The position numbers and the translations under genes are program-made. DNA of 64,000 bases from Sphagnum magellanicum (Eukaryota > Streptophyta > Sphagnopsida > Sphagnales > Sphagnaceae): assembly GCA_021904315.1 (NCBI GenBank), contig CM038916.1, positions 12,179,065 through 12,243,064 of the forward strand, read 5' to 3'. The notes beneath the pieces were generated by a model. That model was not told where the DNA came from and ran no database searches. It saw only the letters and a program-made list of their open reading frames with translations. Of this stretch, positions 12,079 to 24,800 are shown in pieces; the stretch's first letter is position 1; every line of letters begins with the position of its first letter.

Positions 12079-15000
12079 TCATGGAAGCCTAGGGAATTTG
12101 GAAAAATCTGGCTTGCGCCCCTCTAAATAGGCTGTCTTCCCTTCAATAGCCTCATCTGAGCCATAGAAAAGTAGCGTTGCATTCCCAGCCAGCTCCTGCA
12201 AGTCCATGATTTGGATGGTCAAAGAAATGCCAGCATGAGCGTAAGCAAAGAAAGACCAGAAGAAATTATAATCTGAAAACAGTGGGTCATACAAGCTCCC
12301 AAGATGTCTGAACCTCCAAGGAAAATTTGAAAAAGCTGCTGGCATCCTTGTACATTTTAAGCCCTAGACATGTTGTGCTCACCTGAAGACCAGCATGCCC
12401 ATCTTCAACAGCATTGAGGGCAGACTTCAGGAGGCGAATAGCCATGGGGCTGTTTTGAAGTATTTTACGGCACCACACCACTGTTTCCTCCTCCAGCTTC
12501 TCTAGCTGCATTTGATCAACCCATTGTGTGATTCTTGATGGCCTAAATCAATACTCAAAAATATTGGGACATGTGATGCTATTGGACCTAAAACCAAACA
12601 TGATGCAGACAAGTGCACCAGACTTGGAACACACACCCAGATTACACATGTATCTAGAAAGATCCAGAAATGATGGATGCAACTGTGAAAAAAAAAGAAA
12701 AGATATCCACATGTCCAGCTTTGCTTGAGGGCTTGAAATTAGCAGCTTTACAGGCACAACAGTATTAATGAGACCCATGCTGATAGCTTCTTGCGCAGAG
12801 TAAAACCGTGCTAAAAACCACATCTCCCGTGCCCGTTTCTGGCCTATCTGTGAAGCAAAAAACAGTGAATCAGTTTTCCTATGTATTACATTGCCACATC
12901 CTGAAGGAAGGCTTCTCAAATAAGGTTCCGTCTTGACTCATGTCACAAAACGACATTGGAAACTGTCATAAACTGTCTGCAATTGAGAAGAATAGCCAAT
13001 CCATTTGTAACTTGCCATCCCTTATTTTGAGGTTCATACATTCCTTCAATCCAATTCATGATACTGTTGGAATTAGTGAAAGACATACCAGTCGTGCCAT
13101 CATGCTACAACCATAGCCAGCATCAAAGCTTCCAACCTGACATTGAAAGGACACCCGAGATGTGATACCCGGAGTAAGTAGATCAGACACCTTCATCCTT
13201 CAAAGAACACATGATGAGAATTGCCCTCTTCCTGGAGAAAAAAGATTCCAGCACTAAAATAGTAGGAGCCCTTCAAAACTCTCAACTTTGAATTGAAAAT
13301 GAGACTTTTGACAGTAGTAAGAAGGCATGACAGTGTAATGGAACCATCATTTGTGCCTCCTTCACAAAAGAAAAGGTTTCTTCCAGGAAGCCCACTAGAT
13401 AATTATTGACTACAAGCATATCACTTTTGAAAGTTCAAATTGAAGAAGCGTCTAAACACTTCAGATAGATGGACATTGGATAATACCTACTAGGTTGCAG
13501 CAGGCTCAGGCAATCCAGGAAGAGAGTGAGATGAGATCTACCTTTGGTCCAGTTTGACCAAAAACGGCATTGTCTGCAGCAATGGTGAGATCACACACCA
13601 TGTGGAGTACATGACCTCCACCCACAGCATACCCTGCTACCTGCATTTTCAAAAAAAGGGGCAGTTCCACCACTGTTCTTCTCACAGAGAGCAAGATTTC
13701 AAAAATAGAAAGCCACAAGATGGAAAGGAAATATGACTTCAATTAACAACACTGGACTAGAGAGACATTTCATTCATTGTGGCTCAGAGGTTGCATTAGT
13801 GAGAAAACTGTGCTTTAAAAGCCCAAAACCCTGTCAGATCACATGGGTGAGAATAAATTGGGAAGCTTGTCAATACACCCAAGCTCTGCATTCGCACATG
13901 AACACATACGTACACCCCAAAACCGTAGTAGATCTTTAGCATTAGCAATGCTACTACAAAGTTGAAAGCCAGCATGTTGGGGGTGCAAGAAAGAGCAACA
14001 AATTATTCAAGAATACTAAGTACTCAAACAATTGAAACCTTTTCTGAGTAGACTAAAAAGTGGGGTTTTCAAGCTTTTAGTAGTACCATTGCGATGACTG
14101 GCTTTGGCAACCTGCGTATTTGTACCTGCAAATTCACAAGAAGAGATCTCATTTTAATAGTCTGTGAGAAACAAAAAGACTTGATTGTTGGGTTCTTAAT
14201 AAGGAGATTAGTAATAATAAGGGAAGATGATGATGGAGCAGCAAGCAAGCAAAGGTACCCTCAACCAATTACCTGGACATCCAGAATATTCAGCCGACCA
14301 ATGTTATCACTGCCAACATAACCATGCTTTCCTCGCACTGCTTGATCTCCCCCACTACAAAATGCTTCTGTTCCCTGCAAACAGTCCTAAGGATTTTCAA
14401 CAAAAAAGTCTTTTTCTTTTTCCTTTTTCTCTTTTTTGTGTATGTGTGTCTTGTCCTAGAGACACCTGCAATCCAAAAAAAGAGAAAAAGAAAGAAGAGT
14501 GTTGAGCTGCAGCACTTCTATGACTGACTGCATTGTCCAAGACAAAAGAGAGATACGAGAGAGACAAAGATAGAGACAGAGACAGAGGGTCAGAAAGACA
14601 CAGAGAGAGTGGCGAGGACTGCAGCAGAGAGCGAAGGATTGGAAATGATGAGCAAGACTTTGCGAGCACCTTGCCTGTGAAGATTACAACCCCGACTTCT
14701 GGATCATCCCGCGCGTAATCGAAAGCTCGCTTCAGTTCCATCACCGTCAGAGGCCTGAAAGCATTTCGTCTCTCCGGCCTGTTGATAGTTATCTGTTCTC
14801 TCTCTCTCTCTTCGACGACGACATCAGAGCAATGAATTCAACGCAGACAGACTGTGAATCCCAACTACCTCACGCAAAAAAAGAAACCATAGTCCCTCGC
14901 CGATATACACACACACAACTCTAGACAAGAGTTTTCGACAAGCGCACAGACACACACATTGTTACCTTGGCTATGGCTTCGTCCTGCGCTTTCTCGTACA

Positions 15001-15352
15001 AGATGTCCTCGAACGGGGGCCCGGACAGCATAGCAGGCTGCGTCCATACAGGCAGCTCTCTGGATACCGAGCCATGCAATCGCTCATACTTGTTGGATGA
15101 TCTGCGGCGTTCTGAAGTCTCGGATCCGGAGGAGGAGCATGAACAGAGCTCTACATGAATCTGTTGCTGGTCGGAGACTGGCAGCAGTTGTTTTGAACAA
15201 GGACGTTGTTGTTGCTTCTGGCAGCTGCTGCTGCTGCTGCTGATGGGCATAGCAATGTGGCGGACGATTGTGGCTACTCTTCTGTGCAACGCCGCAGCAG
15301 CAGCCGCCTGCTGTTGCTGCTGTTTTTGTTGTTGTTCCCTGCTATGCTCCAT
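12079..15352 (-). CDS. NS: 1,4-dihydroxy-2-naphthoyl-CoA synthase, peroxisomal (MenB type)
   Basis: Closes the second ring of the naphthoquinone, turning o-succinylbenzoyl-CoA into 1,4-dihydroxy-2-naphthoyl-CoA for phylloquinone; in plants this step is peroxisomal. Nine exons in gene order: 14966-15352, 14670-14792, 14273-14374, 14087-14125 (only 39 nt), 13542-13640, 13089-13136, 12752-12847, 12383-12505, 12079-12195. All junctions are phase 0, giving 377 aa. The crotonase fold is plain: [17 protein letters not shown] at residues 177-181, GYAVGGGH at 220-227, VGSFDAGYG at 251-259, [12 protein letters not shown] and the end [10 protein letters not shown], as in bacterial MenB. Residues 25-33 (RVATIVRHI) fit a PTS2 signal at the place of the Arabidopsis one. 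The N-terminus carries glutamine and alanine tracts from CAG/GCA repeats. The frame also holds an ATG at 15466, and ATG 15250 would remove PTS2. Confidence 0.93.
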
Positions 15353-18300
15353 GTCCGGATTACTGCCACAACAACAAACGACGACAATCTTCTTCGATTC
15401 GTCCACTCTTCTCTTCCTCCCTGGGCCCCCGCTCTCCGGCACCGCAATCTCTCTCAATCCAATCAACCTTCGACGCGTTGCTCTGCGTCACCCGCCGACG
15501 GATACGGAAGACTTCCGAGTTTATCTGCGTCGCCGGCCGACGGACGCGAGACGTCCGAGTTGCTATAATGCGTCGCCGACGAATACCTGCGACACTTCTC
15601 CTGCGACGGATCAGCCTCTCTAGAGTGTCGTTCGTCGGCTGTCAATTTATCCAATCCCAACCTCATCCCAAAAGAATGATTGTGAGCACAGGATATTCAT
15701 CATCATCATCATCATCTTCTTCTTCTCCTAGAGACCAAGATCAAGGCAAAAGAGGCGACAGCCAGGCTTAGTTTCTCTTGAAAGCTCGTTATTGTTGCTG
15801 CTGCATTGTAGGAGGAGGAGGTGTCCGACTAGAGATGTGATTTCTTGTTTGGAACCTGGCAAGCACATGACAGTATCACAGACATTCAGGTATTTTTCAT
15901 TTTCCGGGAGCAGCAAATTTCAGACATTTCAGACAATAATGTGCATGTATGTCTTATATCCCAGATCTCTAGAGTTCAGCACACATGATAGCTCCTCTTT
16001 GCATGTGTAATCGTCTCCAAGATCTCTAGAGTTAAGCACACATGATAGCTCCTCTTGGTGGTGCATCAGGTTCTTGGAAGATTATTTTTTAGGAATTGGG
16101 GGAGTAGATGATGATTTTTCAGACTCCAGCCATCAACAGACCAAGTTCAGCCATCGCAGGTTGTTCTTTCTATCCTTTTAAGTACATGTCTCTGACTTGT
16201 GATGAGCAGTGCACAGATATGTTGTTTTCTTTGGAAGCCTCCTGTGACTATCCTTCTTATGTATTGACAATATTTATGTGTGTGTGTGTGGGCGCATGCA
16301 GTGATTCCATTGCGACAATTTTATAGTGAATCTGTCTGAACGAGTCAATGCCCCAACACCCATAAATTCAGCATGTACATGCTTGGCAACGACAGAACAC
16401 TTGTAAGTGATGTCCAACACCCATGTTTGTGAAATGCTTTGTATTTTATGTCCAACACCCAGCATGTAAGTGAAATGCTTACAAAGCAGCTCCAAGAATT
16501 TGAAGATGGTTTTGAAATTCTTTGGAACCACTACAAAACTGTAGAGAGGTCTTGAAACCACTAGGGATTTCAACCCTAATGTCAGTTAGATAGAAAATAT
16601 GCTCCATAGATCATCTTTAGACTGACTGAAATCGATGACCTATTTGTGCTTCTATTTTGTGGTTGCGTCATCTCCTTGCGGATGCCTGGTTAGCATTTGT
16701 TGGATACTTTTATCACTTTCCCAGCTGATAGAAGAGGGTCCAAAGACTAGTATAGGTGGTGGACAGATTGAGAGTGCAGCACTTTTGCAGTTATGCAGCC
16801 ACCACCAAAAGAGAATCATGTGGTAGTGAGTGATACGGAGTCCTTTTTTGGCAATTTGTGTTTCAGATTATTATACATTCATAGCAATAATGGAAAAACT
16901 CTTTTGTTAGCATGCAAGCTCACTATTGTAGAGTGAGAGTCTTGGGGAGTTTGAACTCTTGAAGTGAGATTGCAACTTGTAGTGCCTACATTTTGACTCC
17001 CACACATTTCTCATTCAATTTGTGAGTTCGTGTCACTCGCTTCATAACTTGATCTTGTTCTTGACTCATTTCATCTTGTCTTACCCTAGATTTGATTGCA
17101 AGCCCAATGCACGAGTTGCAAACCTATGTCTATAGGAAGTAGTCTCCTCTCAAAAATCAACAACTCTCACAAGATACAATACAATGCCTCCAACCAACAC
17201 ATCATAGGATGTAGCATTTGAGATGAGTGTCAAGCTCAACTACCTATCCAATATTTTGCACAAGGTGTCAGATCAAACAATGGTGTTACCATGTTGGTTG
17301 GATTTGCCAACACATTACCTTGGGGGTTGGGGCTACTAGAAAGAAACTTGGATATAAATGATGTCCCACCTCCATTTGAGGACATGATGCAAGACGACTC
17401 ATCCCATGTTACCTTGTCCACATGTAACCCATCACCAATGTGGGGAATTTTGAATCAATTGGAGAAGGTGACAAATTGGCATGTCTTATAAGCCTGGTAA
17501 AGTTTACCACCAACACCCATAGCAAAGATGACATTATTGCGGATGGATGGCCCACTAAGATATATTCTATTATAGGCCATGCTTATTTTATGGCAACCTC
17601 ATGAAAAAATGGTATATATGTTTATTGAAATTATTTAGAGGCATAAACAATGGTTTGGTTATAGTGCTTCAAGAAAGTATACAAATTCACAAATACTCAG
17701 GAGTTATTATGAGTGTCATTATGTTTACAACACACTCCAAAACAACCTTTTATTTCCCTTTCGGAGAATGTTCTTCTATTAAGTGATTCACACCCACAAA
17801 GTCCATGTTTGGTTAGGCACACCAATTTTGGTGGACGTTGCATCAATGGATCTCATGTTCATTGATTATGGTGGTTATGGACCAATGTGACACCAGTCAA
17901 TTTGTTGCAATAGGCATATGATTTGGTGTCACAATTCAAGGGTTTCATTATGGTTACAGTTTAGATTCAAAACGCATGTCACAAGTGGCGTGGCATCATG
18001 ATTGGCCAAATGTTGCCATTTTCAATTGCAAAGTGGGCCAACACAAGCAACCTCACCCACAATCATAAGTTTTTTAGGCTCACGTTTTTTCATGACAATA
18101 ATCTTCGCATGATTTGCTAGATCCAATATATTTTTGATGGGTGGAACCCAATGCTAATGAATGGGAATACATTATGGGGTTCAATACACACACTACCCAA
18201 GTTTTTGGCCTATCAAAAGTCATCGAATGTCAAGTCTTGGTTAAATCATGGACTTGAATTGTTCATTGTCTTGCTTTTAATTTCAATCAAATTAATTGGT

Positions 18301-18800
18301 TTCCATCCTTGGGATATTAGCCTAGGATTGGTCAAACAACATTGATTATTCAATTTCCACCCTCACACCTTGTATTCTTTATTTTGATCACCTCCTACAT
18401 TTCATCTTGGGATAAACACATTTTTGTTGGGGGACAATACCATATTTAAGTTACAGCTAATGATCTTAAATATTCATGGTCGCCTTTAAGATTCTACATG
18501 AAGGAAAATTGTGATGGATGCCATGAGGGTTCAATATTTGTAACAAGGGGAATAGTAATCAAATGGATTTTTGGCATCCAAGATTTTGGATTTGTTTGAA
18601 GAATTTGAAGGGATTTCAAATCCACATGGGATGGTGTTTCATGTGCATGGGGATGTTCCCATATCCACATTGTAACAATTATAGGTTATAACTTCAACCT
18701 TGGGCATTAGGGATGAACTATCATCTAAACAAGGCACCCATAACTACAAACACATGGGAACTAGAAATTGTTCTCGCAATGATAGGAGGTGAGGCACACA
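15353..18800. other. Upstream region of naphthoate synthase, then intergenic DNA
   Basis: A (CAT)n-type microsatellite lies at about 15690-15722. A direct duplication of about 37 bp (agatctctagagtt followed by agcacacatgatagctcc) starts at 15963 and 16020, a period of 57 bp. Short repeats containing ccaacaccca lie at about 16348-16460. Several overlapping frames at 15206-15771 are shadows of the GC-rich promoter and leader. 16.8-18.8 kb may include decayed gag or protease sequence of the Ty3 element that follows, but I could not identify it. Confidence 0.5.
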
Positions 18801-18829
18801 AAATGTGACAATTATTATAAAATTATCTT

Positions 18830-20012
18830 CATTATTTTGTTTTTAACCTCAAGGAGTTGGGCAAATTCAAGGGGCAAGAAGTATGCATCATCTTGGATGA
18901 TACCCCTATTTTCCAATGACCATATAGGTTGAGTGACATGGAACGATGGTGCAAGCTTAAACATAGGAACTTTTCAAGGCAAGGTTAGTGGAACTTTCCA
19001 AAGGGGAATATGTAGTAGACACAATTATGCCTATTTTTTAAAAAATTGATAATTGGATCTATCATTGGATGTGTGGAGATTATAGACTTGAACATGATTT
19101 GACAAATATGCCATGCCATTGCCTAAGGAGACTTTTTATCATATTAATTAGGCCAAGGTGTTTAACATTTTAGATTTATGATTTGGATATCACCAATTGT
19201 TTATCCATGAAGGTGACAAAGTGAAGATTGTATTTTGGGGCATTGACCAAAATGGAAGGATTGTTTGAATACATGGAATTTTTAGTTTTTAGGTTGAAAA
19301 ATATATTTGTAAAATTTCAAAAGGTGATGGATCATGTTTTTACATGTTTAGATTTTTCCAAGTGCTACATTGATGACATCATTGTGTTTAGTTCCACCAT
19401 GGAGGAACATGGTCATCACTTGTAAGACATGTTTAAATTCTTGGAGGTGCATGCATGGGTTGAAATGGCACCCATGAAAGCGTAAGTTCTTCTAATCGCA
19501 AGTGGAATATTTGGCCCACATGATTTACCCAAGAGGTTTAGGAGTTTAAAATGCCAAGGTGGATGTGATTTCCAAGGTTTTAAATCAATTAAGGTTAATC
19601 AATTGAAGGCATTTTTGAAATTAACAAACTATTACTAGCTAATGGGTCTCCTCAAGATGGGTGCATTAAACGTAGGAGTTGAAAGTTAGGCTTAGTTTTG
19701 CACCCGTCTTGAGGAGACCCATTAGAGGTCATCCTTTCCAATTACATACAAATTGGAGTGCTATGGAACAAGTAGAGGTTTAGAATAGTTCATATAAAAG
19801 GGAATGTTTGGCAAATGTTTGGGTCATGACCACATTTCAATGTTATTTGTTTGGAGCCCATTTACCTTCAATCACCAACCATTAAAGTGGTTCATGGAGT
19901 TTATTTGGTTCATTGGGAAGCTAACAAAATGGGCTTTCGTTCTTTAGGAATATGATTTTGAAGTTAAACATTGGGTTGGAACAATCAACAAGGATGTAGA
20001 TGGGTTGCATAT
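18830..20012 (+). mobile_element. Decayed Ty3-type retrotransposon pol: RT and RNase H remnants
   Basis: With frameshifts and stops, the plus strand gives pieces in the order of a Ty3 reverse transcriptase. LKELGKFKG and PYRLSDME lie at about 18850-18950, CGDYR near 19077, KIVFWGIDQNG near 19222, and the catalytic block CYIDDIIVFSSTMEEHGHHL ends at 19422. QVEYLAHMIYPRGLG follows near 19498-19545 and LKAFLKLTNYY near 19605-19635. The RNase H part shows SSYKRECLANVW near 19786 and EYDFEVKHWVG ... DVDGL ending near 20006. About 100 codons normally present between TNYY and the RNase H start are missing and replaced by a hairpin. The element is dead. A solo LTR interrupts it just after DVDGL. Confidence 0.85.
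19641..19723. repeat. 25-bp inverted repeat (hairpin) inside the Ty3 remnant
   Basis: The left arm 19641-19665 begins aatgggtctcctcaaga. The right arm 19699-19723 is its reverse complement with one mismatch. The loop is 33 nt. It sits where part of the reverse transcriptase region is missing. Confidence 0.85.
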
Positions 20013-20940
20013 TGTCGCAACCCTAGCTTTGGGCTCGCGACCAAGGCAAAAGTGGTTGCAAGGTTGCGAACCAAGAGGAAGGAAATCCGGGAGTCACATC
20101 ACAAACTCTCGGGAGTGTTAGAAAGTGTGAGGGAGTATGAGGGAATGAACCCTCACACTCCCAAGGCAACTCCCACTTTGGGAGATGGAGTCCCAGTGGA
20201 CTCCCGAAATTTCAGAGAGCAATTACAGGGGTCAAACCTCAATGGATTGTGACGTTCAACATATCATTGAAAAGCTCTTGGAGCGTAAATGTCTAAAATG
20301 GGCTCGCATTGCTCATTTGGACATCTGAAACACAAGTTATGGCCAAAAGAAGGGTCGGGAGTCGAACTGCCAGTTTGACTCCCGACCACAAAAAGTTGGG
20401 AATCGACCCGATTTACTTAATTGTAGGGGGCGTGCCACATATCGTTGAAAAGCTCTCAACGAGAGCTACAACTTTGCTTCAGACCGCATTGCAATCCGAG
20501 GTCTACTCGCAAAGTTATGGGGCTCCAAAGTCGCGGGAGTCCCATTTGGCACGGTTTCGGGATTCCCACTCGAGAGTCCCGGGAAAAAAAGCCATTTGGA
20601 TGTAGCCTCCGTGGAGAGCTGCAGAGTATACTATAAGGGGGAAGGTGGTGGCTTCCCCCAAGTCCGGGCCGTGGTGAGTCTTGTGTGTTCGTGTTGCCCG
20701 TGGCTCATCCTAGCACCAAGGGTGCTTCAACTATGCACTAACCACTTTGTGTGGGTTATGTGCAGGCTCGTGTGAGTGAGTGAAGCTTGTCAACTCTTCG
20801 TAGTCCCATCCCGGAGCTCCAACACGCCCCTCTACCCCTCAAAATGTTGTGAGCTAGGGAGCGTGCTTTGACTCCTCCTTCTTCCGTTGTTTTCTACTTG
20901 GGCTCACATTTGAGTCCTTTAAGGAGTTAGGAGTGCATCA
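20013..20940 (+). mobile_element. Solo LTR, 928 bp, with 5-bp target duplication
   Basis: The element starts TGTCGCAACC and ends GTGCATCA, the TG...CA ends of a retrotransposon LTR. It is flanked on both sides by CATAT (20008-20012 and 20941-20945), a perfect 5-bp target-site duplication. It contains a TATA-like segment (actataagggg, about 20629). A diverged second copy lies reversed at 35096-35954. No internal retrotransposon sequence lies between the duplications, so this is a solo LTR left by LTR-LTR recombination. Its target was the older Ty3 remnant, which it splits after the DVDGL motif. Confidence 0.88.
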
Positions 20941-21172
20941 CATATGTTAGGAATCAAATACCACTCGAACATGTTGGCATGGGGAAACCAATTTGGAAGC
21001 AATGCTTGAATAAAATGTTGTTTCAATTTTTTGCATTTTGGGAAATGGTCACTGAGGAACATCATGTCAAATTCAAATAAATTATCCATGTAGTGTAGGA
21101 ATTCAAAGGTACAATATGATGACATTGTAATATCCTATTGATGTAGAAATTTATTGATGTGATTTGACATGG

Positions 21173-21496
21173 TGGTGGACAAAAAAACAAAAGTTTCCAA
21201 TAGTGGTTGCACTTGTAAAACAAATTTTGGGAATCCCAATTATTTAAATTGAAATTGAAAGAATATTTTCCATTGTTGGAATCCTCACATCACTCAAAAG
21301 ATGTCAGTTTCAAACTAACAATATGGACAAACTAATGTTTGTCCACAAAAATTGGCCATCTAATCCTTGTGTTGGTTATTTAAAACCATATGATTTGGTA
21401 ACTATTTGTGAAGTAAAATTTGACTTGATAAACAAATTGGTTGCCGAATTCGTGGATGAAATGGAGCATGAAGAATATGCATATGGGGATTTGTAG
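21173..21496 (+). mobile_element. hAT transposase C-terminal (dimerisation) domain remnant
   Basis: One frame of 107 codons with a single internal TAA begins WWTKKQKFPIVVALVKQILG, followed after the stop by ERIFSIVGILTSLKRC, MDKLMFVHKNWPSNP and a terminal acidic tail before the stop. This is the pattern of the hAT family C-terminal dimerisation region (a WW element, then an ERxFS block, then a LxFxxxNWP block). The rest of the transposase and the terminal inverted repeats were not found. It lies directly downstream of the Ty3/LTR cluster. Confidence 0.8.
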
Positions 21497-21586
21497 CTGC
21501 TAGAATTCCTTCCCGTGATGAATGTGAACATTAGACATCATCTTCCAATAGATGGTATTTATGCATAATGTTCATCCATAATTCCT

Positions 21587-21898
21587 AACTAAGTCTTAGT
21601 CAACTTTCAATTAAGTTTTAGTTGAATTTCAGTTAAATCTTAGTTAGGTTCTTGTTAACTTTAAATTAAGTCCTAGTTAACTTTAAATTAAGTCATAATT
21701 AATTCTCAATTAAGTCCTACTTAACTCTTAATTAGATCCTTGTTAAATTTTAATTAACTCCCAGTTAAGTTTTAGTCAAGTCTTAGTTAATTATAGTTAA
21801 GTCGTAGTTAACTCTAATTAACTTTTAGTTGATTCCTAGTTAAGTCCAAGTTAACTTTTAATTAAGTTTCAATTCACTCATAGTCGACCTTTAGTTAG
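21587..21898. repeat. Degenerate short-period repeat (ttaagtcctagttaac type)
   Basis: About 20 imperfect copies of a 14-16 bp motif, alternating ttaagtcctagttaac with ttaattaa variants, run through this interval. The composition is very AT-rich and many units are self-complementary (gttaac, ttaattaa). Confidence 0.7.
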
Positions 21899-21899
21899 G

Positions 21900-24800
21900 A
21901 AAGTTCTTAAGAAGTTTCCTTGATGCACGCATAAAAGCGTTTTTGGAAGTTTTTTTGAACTAAATCCCCAAAGGGATATAAATAGGAGTAAGACCTTTCA
22001 TTTCCTTTAATTTGTTCAACACTAGTCTTAAGCATAATTTTGTACCATAACTTTGTCATGTTCTTTTCATGTTCATGTTTATATATGTTAATATAATAAA
22101 GATCCATTTCCATGTTTGTTTTGCACATCTTGTGTTCTTATTTTTAATTCTTGTGTTTTTGTTTTGGAATCATGTAATCTTATCTTGTTCCTTATTTGAA
22201 AATTAGATTTAAACCTTTCCTTTAACCTTTGTTTTTGAAGGTTTTTGTGTCTTTGACACTTCCTTACATTTGAAGACTAGCTAAATATGAAAATGATGAA
22301 TTGATTACATGTGTTAGGGTTTTGCATATAAAACTTTTTCATGTTTTTAGATTTTGAGGTTTTCAATTTTCATTGTGTTTCAATGTGAAACATGGATAAT
22401 TTGAAGATTCCGGATTCATGGTCTTTGAAGTTCAGTTTGTGTTGGTTTGCAGAGTTTATAATTTCTCAATTCTAAATTGTTTTGAAGGGTTGTTTGTGTC
22501 TTTGAAGATGTGCTATATGTTGTTTAGTTGTTTTTATGTTTGTGTCTTTGTGTGTTTCAAGGTTATTTTGTGTCTACCTTTTTAGAGTATGTATGTTTGT
22601 GACATTTTGGGTTTGCATTTTGCTTAAATTAGTGTTTTAAAGTCTGTATGCAATGTTTATGAAGGTTTGTTGTCTATTTTTCTTTCAGGCCCTGCTAGTT
22701 GTTGTCTTTATAGGTTTGCTATTTACTATCTGTTTATTTTGAAGGTCAACTATTTGTTGATTACTTGTCTATTTATCTTTGAAGATATATGTATAGTATA
22801 TGTCTATTGTTTGTTTGTCTATTTATATTTGTTTTTGAAGGTTTGTTGTCTATCTATTTATTTGTTTATGTCATTTAGGATTATAGGTTGTGTCTGTCTT
22901 TGAAAGTTAATATGCGTTTTTGTTTTTGAGGGATTGAGTGAAGGTGTTAGTTTTTGAGGTCCATTGGATCAAGCTTGTGATCTTTGGAGCATGTTAGATG
23001 AAAAAACATGGAATAGTTTGATTAAAAAAACAATATCTAACAAAACAAACAATCATTTTGATTCATGCATGTTGGTTGGACATCAAGATGAGTTCTTATA
23101 ATTAGAATTAGAATTTAGAAATATAAAAAAGACAATGTTATGCCTTTCCAAAACTCTTTGTTAATAAATTTCTTTCTTTGAACTTTGGATTGTAGTTTCA
23201 TAATCTATGAACCTTTTTAAACCCTAAACATCAATAGGTCTTGTGAAAGTAAAAAAAATTGAATATTTCATCCCTAAGAACTAGGTAAATAATCAAGAGT
23301 GATTGTAAGAATTTTTGTCAAAGAACCAGAATAATTTAAAGAACTCCATAGGATATTGGGCAGGGTTTTTGATAAAGACCCAAGATTGTATACCTGCCTT
23401 CAAATGCATTGAACCAATGGACCCGCCTCACACCCGTTGCTCACTTACATTTAAAAAACCCAAACCCGACCTGTTATTTGAAATTTCTAATTTCCATAGA
23501 CCCATTGTGGATTTTTTTTAAAAAAATCTAAAACCCAGACCCAACTATTATCAAAAAAATTACATACCCACCCCACACTGGTGTGAACTTAAAAAACATG
23601 AGCACCCACAAGCCTGATCCCATCTTGACAAAGGACCATACTTGAGAGAATCATGTCAAATAATGGTGAAGTGGGGAGAAGCAGCAGAGGAAATTTGCAG
23701 CTCAGCGAGCAAGTCCTGCAAATAATAATAATACATGAGGTAACTAAGAAGCTTAATAAGAAGCCTTATGGTGATGAGGAGCTCAAAACTAACCCATAAT
23801 TTTTCACCCATATTTCAAAGCCACAAAAGAGGACAGTGTAAGCAGGGTTTAGGGTTTAGGTAGGTTCTAGTTGAGAGTCCTCTCAATAGTTGACCAATTC
23901 TGGTGATGAATTCACAGGTTTGTTAACCAGGCAGGAGGGATGATTCTAGGGTAGTTGCAGTGGAGAGGGAAGAAGAAGCTTCAGGAGAAGGATTACCTAG
24001 GGTGAGTGAAAGGAGAGTCACTACTCACTACTAGTCAGTTAAGCCTTCTGAAAGAATATTCTAGGACAGCTTTGAGGAGTTGAAAAAGGTCATGTTTTTA
24101 AAAATAAAATTGAAATAATTTTCTAATTTTTAAAAATTAATTTAAAAGCATTGTTATTAGGTCATGTGTTCATAAGAATGAATTTAAGAATGGGTGTATT
24201 TTTTTAATTTTTAAAAAATGGTTATTTGACCCACTGGAGTTGGATACTTGAAGTTTTGGGAGCAAAAGTCTTGGAAAGTCAAGTCCTTGCTTTGCTTTGC
24301 TTGCTCGCTGCTTCGTTGCGGTTGCTGAGCAATTCTGCATTACCACCGTCGATGCTTCTCGACGAAGCTGTTTTGACGGAGCTTGCTTCGCTTGACCGCC
24401 TTGACTGACGGTGATCATTTACGGCGACAGACAGGCAGTTAGTTAGAGTTTTTTTTTTTTTTTTTTGGGGGCAATTTTGTGATATAGCTCAAGTGGCGAT
24501 CATCCATAAGATGATTTAACCAGATTTTGGCAATACAAACTAGATACGAAAATAGACCCAAATTTTTTTTTAAACCCACACACACACACACACAAAAACA
24601 CAATCCTTCTATATTCTTGGCTACCTAATCGAACTTATAATAAAAAAATCTGGCGATTTAGAATTTATTTTTTTTCTAAATCTGGCGAGTTTGGGAAAAT
24701 CCTTTGTATAGGTCAAAATCATATTTTTCAGGTGGGGATTTGGTGAAGTTTCGCCAAAAAAAGGAAAAAACACACACACACACACACAAACACTTCGGTA

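Noticed and set aside
15206-15771. Long plus-strand frames opposite the naphthoate synthase leader
   Set aside because: They are the antisense of the glutamine/alanine repeat exon and the GC-rich promoter. Cysteine/alanine/leucine runs are repeat translations.
20309-20605. 98-codon frame inside the 20 kb LTR
   Set aside because: It lies entirely within the LTR, is not open in the second copy, and resembles no protein.
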